Source: Bacteroidales bacterium UBA1182 (GTDB lineage Bacteria > Bacteroidota > Bacteroidia > Bacteroidales > Bacteroidaceae). From it: a DNA stretch of 21,871 bases. Within the stretch, counting starts at the first letter, position 1. Every line of letters begins with the position of its first letter. Where the stretch lies: contig DBYQ01000092.1 of assembly GCA_002310015.1 (NCBI GenBank), positions 1-21,871 on the forward strand, read 5' to 3'. The notes under the pieces are model-generated. The model was not told where the DNA came from and searched no databases. It saw only the letters and a program-made list of their open reading frames with translations. The position numbers were made by a program, and so were the translations under genes. Positions 16,246 to 21,871 of this stretch are shown here, one piece after another.

Positions 16246-16698
16246 TCAGAGAGCGGAGCTCATCAGGAACACGCCGGCCAGAGCTACGATAGCGTAGAGC
16301 TCAGGGAATACGGCCAGGATAAGGGTCTTGCTGAATACGTCGTGACCCTGTGCGATGCCGGCAATACCGTTGGCGCAAACCTGGCCCTGACGGATAGCTG
16401 AGAACAAACCTACGATACCCAGTGCCAGACCGCCGCCGAATACTGATGCAGCCTGCAGAGCAGTGATATCGGGAGTAAGAACTCCGGCCATATTGGCAAA
16501 AATAAAGTAACCGGCAAAACCGTACAGACCCTGTGTACCGGGCAGAGCGGTGAGCACGATAAAGTTACCGAACTTGTCAACCTTCTTCAATGCACCAACT
16601 GCTGCATTACCGGCGATAGTCACACCGTATGCACTACCGATGCCTGCGAGGCCGATCATAAGGGCTACGCCCACAAATGCTAAAACTAAACTAGACAT
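16246..16698 (-). CDS. ntpK: V-type ATPase proteolipid subunit K
   Basis: Membrane rotor ring subunit that carries the coupling ion. The 150 residues form four hydrophobic helices (two hairpins), as in 16-kDa proteolipids. The essential acidic residue is Glu133 in FPELYAI. Leu52, Thr55 and Gln56 (LPGTQG) plus Gln104 (IRQGQ) match, with the same internal spacings L-x2-T-Q and Q-x28-E, the Na+ ligands described for Enterococcus hirae NtpK (Leu61, Thr64, Gln65, Gln110, Glu139). Na+ coupling is therefore plausible but is an inference. It is the last gene of the operon, 70 bp after ntpI with a REP-like hairpin in the gap. The TGA stop lies at the edge of heptad element B. Confidence 0.95.
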   Translation of the reverse strand: MSSLVLAFVGVALMIGLAGIGSAYGVTIAGNAAVGALKKVDKFGNFIVLTALPGTQGLYGFAGYFIFANMAGVLTPDITALQAASVFGGGLALGIVGLFSAIRQGQVCANGIAGIAQGHDVFSKTLILAVFPELYAIVALAGVFLMSSAL

Positions 16699-16734
16699 AC
16701 AATTTTATATTTAAACATTAAACTATTTCTCTCT

Positions 16735-16775
16735 AAAATGATACAAAAGGGGTCTGACCCCAATTGTATCATTTT
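16735..16775. repeat. REP-like 41-bp hairpin R3 at the ntpI stop codon
   Basis: AAAATGATACAAAAGGGG, loop TCTGA, CCCCAATTGTATCATTTT. The ntpI stop TGA (16769-16771 on the minus strand) and its last Lys codon are part of the outer arm. It occupies more than half of the ntpI-ntpK gap. Confidence 0.92.
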
Positions 16776-18616
16776 GTTGCAAAGGGTCTGTACTCCACGC
16801 CGCCGCCAGTGTACCCTGAGTTCTTGAAGAACTCCACGAACGTGAGTCGCATGGGGTGAACAATAGCGCCCAGGATATTCATGAAAATGTTCAGCGCGTG
16901 ACCAATCACGAATATCAGCACCATCACAATGAATCCGGCCACCTTGTTATCGGGAGCCATACCTACAGCCATGCTGTTGAACACGTTGGCCAGGATTCCG
17001 CCGCTCAGGCCCAGTGCAAACAGACGCACGTATGAGAGCACGTCGCCCAGGAGGCCTGTAGCCATGTTATAAGTATCCCAAAGTCCAAGGCCGATGTTCA
17101 GCAGCGGGTTCTTGCCCGGACTGTTGAGCAGGAATATGAGCACCGCAGCCACTATGAGAATGCCCATGATGACGGGGCTGCCAAAATCAAATCCTGCAAT
17201 TGCTGACACACCTACGGTAATAAGCAGGATGAGCCACCCTATAGTGCTCAAGGCATACTTGAAACCGCACTGAATAGCCAGGTTAACTGCCTTTATGCCC
17301 ATGCCGAACAGTATCTGCACCACACCTATGCACAGTGAAACCGTGAACATGGTGGAGTTATCGGTATAAAGGATACCCTTCATCTTCTGTACGAACGGGA
17401 TATCCAGGTCATACATATTGAACCCAAAGAACGTGCCCGAGAGCAGTCCGCACAGCATTGTGCTTGCGCCGAACAGCACCACCAGCCACTTGCTGAAATT
17501 GGGGTTGATAAGCTGGAACAGCTTGGTGAAGATGGGCAGCGCCACAATCATAAGCAGTCCGTAACCCGTATCGCCTAAGCAGAGCCCAAAGAACAGCATG
17601 AAGAACGGCGCAAAGAACAGCGTCAGATCCAACTCCTGATACGTGGGCAGCATATAGAGCTTGGTAAGCGGTTCAAACAACCTAGCGAACTTATTATTAC
17701 TCAGCTGAATAGGAATATCATCATCTGGTGTGGGGTCCGATACGTCATAGAACACGCCCTTGATATCCAGCGCCTTGCAAGCCTCATCCACCTGAGCGGC
17801 GGGAATCCAGCCCTCAAGCAAGAGCAGATGATCCTCAGCAAGCTTCTCACCCGTAAGCCTTACGCGGCTGAAATCAATCTTAGATTCCAGCTCAGCTATG
17901 GCTTTTTCAAGCACGGGTATGCCTATATCAGCCAACTGAGTCATCTTAGCGGGGAATATATCAATTTCGGCCTGAGTCTGTGCCAATTCCTTTTCTACAG
18001 CTGACAATGACATGGCGGGCAACTGAACCTGCTCAGCATCAATATCAACCGTATCATCGGCGTGGGTAAGCGTTATGAAATTGACCTTCTGTTTATCACG
18101 CAGAATCTCTACAACGCCGTACTTATCGGTCCATTCATCCTTGAAAGCACGCAGCGGGCAGGTATAGAAACGGATCTTGTAGCCGGCCTGTGCCAGACGC
18201 TCCACGCTTTGCGGCTCAAAATCGCCCCAAGGCAGCAGTTGCGCACGGTCACGGCTGAGCATCTGCAGAGTCTGTTCCAGCACCACTCTATCGGCCTCAA
18301 CAATGTCAAACCTCTCCAGAATCTTAGAGGGGCACAAAAGGGACGGTTCTTTTTGTGCCCTTTTTACAAACTCATCAAAAGGAGACCCGGTCTCAAGGGC
18401 ACAAAAAGAACCGTCCCCTTTGTGCCCCTCAAGAACTTTAAGAGCGTTCTTGTAGCGGGCTAACAGATTTATATCATCCTGGAGGGCAGCATCCTGCACG
18501 GCACCCTGCTGAGTCTGGATAACGTGAACCACGCCCAGAGAGCGCAACTGCTCCAGGAACCCTTCATACTCCCCGTTATGAATCAGGAAGGTGAGTTTTT
18601 TCATCTTTGTAATCAT
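16769..18616 (-). CDS. ntpI: V-type ATPase membrane subunit I (a-subunit)
   Basis: Stator membrane subunit that forms the ion half-channels against the K ring. 615 residues: a cytoplasmic N-terminal arm (to ~320) and a C-terminal membrane half with about seven helices, including ELDLTLFFAPFFMLFFGLCLGDTGYG. The essential arginine is Arg531 in LSYVRLFALGL. The start overlaps the ntpD stop by ATGA, which suggests coupled translation and supports this Met. Residues about 63-96 are odd: they are encoded by an inverted pair of 32-bp REP-like units (reading GHKGDGSFCA and RAQKEPSLLCP) within the variable part of the arm. The frame stays open through both. The stop codon is provided by REP-like hairpin R3. 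Confidence 0.95.
   Translation of the reverse strand: MITKMKKLTFLIHNGEYEGFLEQLRSLGVVHVIQTQQGAVQDAALQDDINLLARYKNALKVLEGHKGDGSFCALETGSPFDEFVKRAQKEPSLLCPSKILERFDIVEADRVVLEQTLQMLSRDRAQLLPWGDFEPQSVERLAQAGYKIRFYTCPLRAFKDEWTDKYGVVEILRDKQKVNFITLTHADDTVDIDAEQVQLPAMSLSAVEKELAQTQAEIDIFPAKMTQLADIGIPVLEKAIAELESKIDFSRVRLTGEKLAEDHLLLLEGWIPAAQVDEACKALDIKGVFYDVSDPTPDDDIPIQLSNNKFARLFEPLTKLYMLPTYQELDLTLFFAPFFMLFFGLCLGDTGYGLLMIVALPIFTKLFQLINPNFSKWLVVLFGASTMLCGLLSGTFFGFNMYDLDIPFVQKMKGILYTDNSTMFTVSLCIGVVQILFGMGIKAVNLAIQCGFKYALSTIGWLILLITVGVSAIAGFDFGSPVIMGILIVAAVLIFLLNSPGKNPLLNIGLGLWDTYNMATGLLGDVLSYVRLFALGLSGGILANVFNSMAVGMAPDNKVAGFIVMVLIFVIGHALNIFMNILGAIVHPMRLTFVEFFKNSGYTGGGVEYRPFATK
18329..18360 (-). repeat. 32-bp REP-like unit within ntpI, copy 1
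   Basis: GGGGCACAAAAGGGACG followed by GTTCTTTTTGTGCCC on the plus strand; an internal GGCACAAAA/TTTTTGTGCC pairing makes it a hairpin by itself. Its reverse complement matches copy 2 with one mismatch. It shares ACAAAAGGG(G)AC with the 41-bp family. It is read in frame on the minus strand as RAQKEPSLLCP. Confidence 0.88.
18397..18428 (-). repeat. 32-bp REP-like unit within ntpI, copy 2 (inverted)
   Basis: GGGCACAAAAAGAACC followed by GTCCCCTTTGTGCCCC on the plus strand. Together with copy 1 it makes a 32-bp stem with a 36-base loop inside the coding sequence. It is read on the minus strand as GHKGDGSFCA. Confidence 0.88.
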
Positions 18617-19236
18617 ACCTCAGCCTCCTCCTCTTTTTTAGCGGCTTCACGGGCCTCAAGCAGAGATTTCAAAATCTTCTGGCTTGACTTGGAGAGGTTC
18701 TCCTCATCCTCCATGAAGCGTTTTATCTTACGTATGGCATCCTCATAACCCGGAATCTGCACCTTCTCAAACAGGTTCACCTTCTGAGTGGTCTTCTTAC
18801 GTGCCTTCTCCAGCAGCCCCAGCTTAGCCGTGGTAAACTCCACCAGGATAGCATCGTGAGCCAGACCCTTGAGTATGTTTATGCCGTCATAATACCATTT
18901 GGGCTGACTGAACAGACTGAACTCCGCAATCTCAAATTCAACCTCATCAAGCACCGGAATTCGCGTTCCGGCAATCTTGCGAACGGTAAGATGCACATCC
19001 TTTACGCGCACCAGCCCCGGGTTGAACTCGTTCCACAACGCGAACATGGAGTCATATCGGCCGATGCCCTCCTCCAGCTCACGTTCCAGTCTGGCCAGAT
19101 CGTCCTTGCATTTCTTGACCTCCATACGCAGCGCGCTCTCCTTACTCTTAATAATAGGTAAGGTACGCTTACGCACTTTCAGCTGCTTCTCCAGCATCTG
19201 CAAAGAGGTTTTGTTATATTGGAACTTTATCGCCAT
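18613..19236 (-). CDS. ntpD: V-type ATPase subunit D (central stalk)
   Basis: Central rotor shaft linking the A3B3 head to the membrane ring. 207 residues, largely charged helix as expected for the coiled-coil shaft: an N-terminal helix (KTSLQMLEKQLKVRKRTLP) and a C-terminal helix (about 150-205) ending in an acidic KKEEEAEV tail, with a short beta-rich middle. The length matches the family (about 200-215). The stop overlaps the ntpI start (ATGA). Upstream, 91 bp separate it from ntpB, filled mostly by two tandem REP-like hairpins. No Shine-Dalgarno is obvious before the ATG. Confidence 0.93.
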   Translation of the reverse strand: MAIKFQYNKTSLQMLEKQLKVRKRTLPIIKSKESALRMEVKKCKDDLARLERELEEGIGRYDSMFALWNEFNPGLVRVKDVHLTVRKIAGTRIPVLDEVEFEIAEFSLFSQPKWYYDGINILKGLAHDAILVEFTTAKLGLLEKARKKTTQKVNLFEKVQIPGYEDAIRKIKRFMEDEENLSKSSQKILKSLLEAREAAKKEEEAEV

Positions 19237-19249
19237 ATCCTATTTTTTC

Positions 19250-19290
19250 AAAATAGTACAATTGGGGTCTGACCCCTTTTGTACTGTTTT
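19250..19290. repeat. REP-like 41-bp hairpin R4a
   Basis: AAAATAGTACAATTGGGG, loop TCTGA, CCCCTTTTGTACTGTTTT. It is a direct tandem partner of R4b, 3 bp away, 14 bp upstream of the ntpD start on the minus strand. Confidence 0.92.
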
Positions 19291-19293
19291 TCC

Positions 19294-19334
19294 AAAATGA
19301 TACAATTGGGGTCTGACCCCTTTTGTACTATTTT
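19294..19334. repeat. REP-like 41-bp hairpin R4b at the ntpB stop codon
   Basis: AAAATGATACAATTGGGG, loop TCTGA, CCCCTTTTGTACTATTTT. The ntpB stop TAG (19328-19330) and its last Lys codon are formed by the outer arm on the minus strand. Confidence 0.92.
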
Positions 19335-20647
19335 GGCCAATATTGCTCTACAAGAGCGGCCTTGATGTTCACCTCATCGGGTTTGAAGTACTTGGCAAAG
19401 AGGCCCCAAGTTACATCCAGCATCTCAGTTGTATCCAGGTTCACATCAATTGCCAGCAACTTCTCACTGTAGTCATGAGCAAAGTCAAGAGCACGCTGAT
19501 CATAGTCAGTCAGATCAAAACCGTTCTCCACCTTGGTCTTGGCGTTCGATGCATCCGCATACAGACGCACGGCGGCGTTCATCACCTGCGGATGGTCGGC
19601 ACGCGTCTTCTTACCGTTAACCAACTGTTTCAAACGAGAAAGTGAACGGAACGGGTCAACGATAACCTTACCGATGTCACTGTCGCGGCGCAGGAACAGC
19701 TGGCCCTCAGTGATATAACCAGTGTTATCAGGCACAGCGTGAGTGATATCACCGCCAGACAGCGTTGTCACAGCTATGATGGTAATTGAACCGCCACTTG
19801 GGAACTGCACTGCCTTCTCATAGATCTTAGCCAGGTCAGAATAGAGAGATCCCGGCATGGAGTCCTTTGAAGGAATCTGATCCATACGGTTCGACACAAT
19901 TGCCAAAGCATCGGCATATGATGTCATATCAGAGAGCAGCACAAGCACCTTCTCATCCTTCTGCACAGCAAAATACTCGGCTGCGGTAAGAGCCATATCA
20001 GGCACCAGCAGACGCTCTACGGCAGGGTCCTCAGTGGTGTTCATGAAACCGATGATACGGTCCATGGCACCTGCATTTGAGAATACATTCTTAAAGTAGA
20101 GGTAGTCATCATTTGTCATACCCATACCGCCCAGTATAATCTTGTCGGCCTTGGCACGCATGGCCACGGTAGCCATAACCTGGTTAAACGGCTGGTCAGG
20201 ATCAGCAAAGAACGGAATCTTCTGGCCTGATACCAATGTATTATTAAGGTCGATACCCGCTATACCGGTTGCAATCAGCTCAGACGGCTGTTTACGGCGA
20301 ACGGGGTTCACTGACGGGCCGCCAATCTCAACCTCAGTGCCTTCAACGGCAGGACCGCCGTCAATAGGATCACCGTAAGCGTTGAAGAATCGGCCAGAGA
20401 GGCTCTCACTTACCTTAAGTGAAGGTGCCTTTCCCATAAATACCACCTCGGCGTTGGTGGGAATGCCGCCGGTACCCTCAAACACCTGCAGGGTAACGTC
20501 ATCACCCACAATCTTAACCACCTGAGCCAATCGGCCGTCAATAACGGCCAGCTCATCATAACCCACACCCTGCGCCTTAAGCGAGCAGGTAGCCTTTGTA
20601 ATCTGGCTGATCTTGGTGTAAATCTTCTGGAATGCCTTTGTTGTCAT
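19328..20647 (-). CDS. ntpB: V-type ATPase subunit B
   Basis: Non-catalytic nucleotide-site subunit of the A3B3 head, cytoplasmic. 439 residues, close to the family norm of about 440-470. The N-terminal beta-barrel is followed by the RecA-like core. As expected for B, the Walker A glycine-rich loop is absent (the region reads ISGQKIPFF-like, here VSGQKIPFF). The conserved SGGSITIIAVTTLSGGDITH and DNTGYITEGQLFLRR segments are present. It starts 12 bp after the ntpA stop, so they are co-transcribed. Its last Lys codon and TAG stop lie within REP-like hairpin R4b, so the native C-terminus may have been altered by a residue or more. Confidence 0.96.
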   Translation of the reverse strand: MTTKAFQKIYTKISQITKATCSLKAQGVGYDELAVIDGRLAQVVKIVGDDVTLQVFEGTGGIPTNAEVVFMGKAPSLKVSESLSGRFFNAYGDPIDGGPAVEGTEVEIGGPSVNPVRRKQPSELIATGIAGIDLNNTLVSGQKIPFFADPDQPFNQVMATVAMRAKADKIILGGMGMTNDDYLYFKNVFSNAGAMDRIIGFMNTTEDPAVERLLVPDMALTAAEYFAVQKDEKVLVLLSDMTSYADALAIVSNRMDQIPSKDSMPGSLYSDLAKIYEKAVQFPSGGSITIIAVTTLSGGDITHAVPDNTGYITEGQLFLRRDSDIGKVIVDPFRSLSRLKQLVNGKKTRADHPQVMNAAVRLYADASNAKTKVENGFDLTDYDQRALDFAHDYSEKLLAIDVNLDTTEMLDVTWGLFAKYFKPDEVNIKAALVEQYWPK

Positions 20648-20659
20648 AGCTATAGCGGG

Positions 20660-21871
20660 TTAAGCGGTTTTACGTTCAGCAAGAAGAGCCTTGAGCTCCT
20701 TCTCGTATTCAAAATACTTCTCTGATTCAAACTGCTGGTAGTTCATCTGCTTGCACAGGTTGATAACCTTCTTGAAGTAATCGATAACCTCAAGGAAAGT
20801 GTCAAACTTGAACTCAGTATGGCAGATGTCAATCACGCGGTCCACGATTGTCTCCTGACGCTCCATCGGGGTCACGGCATCAATCTCATCGAACGCATCC
20901 TGCTGCAGCACGATAAAGTCTATCAGCTCTGATTTCCAGAAGGTTACGTGATAATCAACAGGTACGCCGTCATCACCTAAGATATTAATCTGCTCGGCAA
21001 TCTCCTTACCGCGCAGCAGGCGGGTCTTAAGCTCGTTTACCTTACTGGTCCACTGATCATTGATGCGGTCAGTGATATATTTCTCAAATTCCGGATAATC
21101 CAGATACTTGGAATAGGAATCAATGGGGTTGATGGCCGGATAGCGCTTGCGGTCGGCACGCTCCTGCTCCAGAGCATAGAAGCAGCGGGCCACCTTCTTG
21201 GTATTCTCGGTCACCGGCTCCTTAAGGTTACCACCGGCAGGCGATACAGTACCTATAAAGGTAATTGAACCCGGCTGGCCGTTGTTCAGATAAACGTAAC
21301 CTGCACGTCCATAGAAGTTTGCGATGATTGATGAAATATCCATCGGGAAAGCATCCGGACCAGGCAGCTCCTCCATACGGTTTGACATCTCACGCAGAGC
21401 CTGTGCCCAACGTGAAGTGGAATCGGCCATAAGAAGTACTCTCAAGCCCATTGAGCGGTAGTACTCCGATATAGCCATAGCCGTATAGACCGATGCCTCA
21501 CGCGCGGCAACCGGCATGTTTGATGTATTTGCTATGATGATGGTACGCTCCATCAGTTTGCGGCCTGTGTGCGGGTCATCCAGCTCCGGGAACTCGGTGA
21601 AGATCTCCACAACCTCATTGGCACGCTCACCGCAGGCAGCGATAACCACGATATCGGCCTCGGCCTGCTTGGAGATAGCGTGCTGCAGTACGGTCTTACC
21701 TGTACCGAACGGGCCGGGAATGAATCCTGTACCGCCCTCCACAATGGGGTTCAGAGTATCTATGGAACGTACGCCGGTCTCAAGAAGCTTGAATGGACGC
21801 GGTTTCTCGCGATAGTTGGTCATAGCCACCTTCACGGGCCATTTCTGGATCATGTTCACGCTTACGGTATC
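20660..21871 (-). CDS. ntpA: V-type ATPase catalytic subunit A (5' end outside window)
   Basis: Catalytic ATP-binding subunit of the head. Only the C-terminal 403 residues are inside the window; the frame is open to the right edge (DTVSVNMIQKWPVKVAM), and full-length A subunits are about 580-600 residues. The Walker A loop reads GPFGTGKTVLQ, followed by CGERANEVVE (catalytic Glu region), MADSTSRWAQALRE (Walker B region) and the C-terminal helical domain. A GTG-based start at 21859 would be artificial, since the reading frame continues upstream through conserved sequence. In Bacteroidetes operons, subunit E and a DUF2764 gene usually precede A, which would place them beyond the right edge. Confidence 0.97.
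   Translation of the reverse strand, partial: DTVSVNMIQKWPVKVAMTNYREKPRPFKLLETGVRSIDTLNPIVEGGTGFIPGPFGTGKTVLQHAISKQAEADIVVIAACGERANEVVEIFTEFPELDDPHTGRKLMERTIIIANTSNMPVAAREASVYTAMAISEYYRSMGLRVLLMADSTSRWAQALREMSNRMEELPGPDAFPMDISSIIANFYGRAGYVYLNNGQPGSITFIGTVSPAGGNLKEPVTENTKKVARCFYALEQERADRKRYPAINPIDSYSKYLDYPEFEKYITDRINDQWTSKVNELKTRLLRGKEIAEQINILGDDGVPVDYHVTFWKSELIDFIVLQQDAFDEIDAVTPMERQETIVDRVIDICHTEFKFDTFLEVIDYFKKVINLCKQMNYQQFESEKYFEYEKELKALLAERKTA

Larger units (their letters stand above)
16064..16248. repeat. Composite heptad element B (inverted arms, hairpin, inserted segment)
   Basis: Left arm of five 7-bp units (16064-16098: ATAATTG, AGAACTG, AGAATTG, AAAATTG, AGAATTA). Then a 35-bp segment similar to element A (TACGC, GCGTTAATT, CCCGCGACATTA), a terminator hairpin of unrelated sequence, and an inverted arm split in two (16168-16188 and 16235-16248) by a 46-bp insert. 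The outer end contains the ntpK stop codon. Confidence 0.8.

Noticed and set aside
18329..18428. ntpI as a pseudogene broken by repeat insertion
   Set aside because: The frame remains open through both units, and downstream motifs including Arg531 are intact.

Overview
The window reads as chromosomal DNA of a Bacteroidales bacterium (Prevotellaceae or Bacteroidaceae type). The grounds are: a V/A-type ATPase operon in the Bacteroidetes order A-B-D-I-K; a eukaryote-like (GT3) glycogen synthase next to a short-form alpha-glucan phosphorylase; secreted proteins with Por/T9SS-like C-terminal tails; TAnnTTTG promoter boxes; and starts without clear Shine-Dalgarno sequences. I infer the lineage from gene content and did not place the genus.

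Layout. Positions 1-186 hold two direct copies of a 59-bp terminator-containing repeat. Then come a 1259-residue secreted YD-like repeat protein (minus), a divergent 813-residue lipoprotein with four tandem repeat domains (plus), the tRNA 2-thiouridylase mnmA (plus), and a 1139-1140-residue secreted modular protein with two CUB-like domains (plus). A bidirectional terminator element separates these from a minus-strand block that fills the rest: glycogen synthase followed by glgP, and upstream of them the V-type ATPase genes ntpA (cut by the right edge), ntpB, ntpD, ntpI and ntpK.

How the genes work together. The ATPase subunits form one rotary complex; the proteolipid K carries the set of residues that bind Na+ in Enterococcus hirae NtpK, so Na+ coupling is plausible. 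The glycogen pair makes and degrades storage glucan. The three large exported proteins are probably cell-surface or secreted and have no assigned function.

The most unusual content is the repeat layer over these genes. A 41-bp REP-like hairpin occurs five times intact and once degraded, always at or between gene ends. It supplies the stop codons of ntpB and ntpI and encodes the last 14 residues of glycogen synthase. A related 32-bp hairpin unit occurs as an inverted pair read in frame inside ntpI. A second system, arrays of 7-bp AATTGAG/AATTGAA units, starts at the stop codons of mnmA, glgP and ntpK. In two cases it forms a composite element: inverted heptad arms around a conserved 35-36-bp segment and a terminator hairpin whose sequence differs between copies. 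No tRNA, rRNA, CRISPR array or transposase gene was seen.
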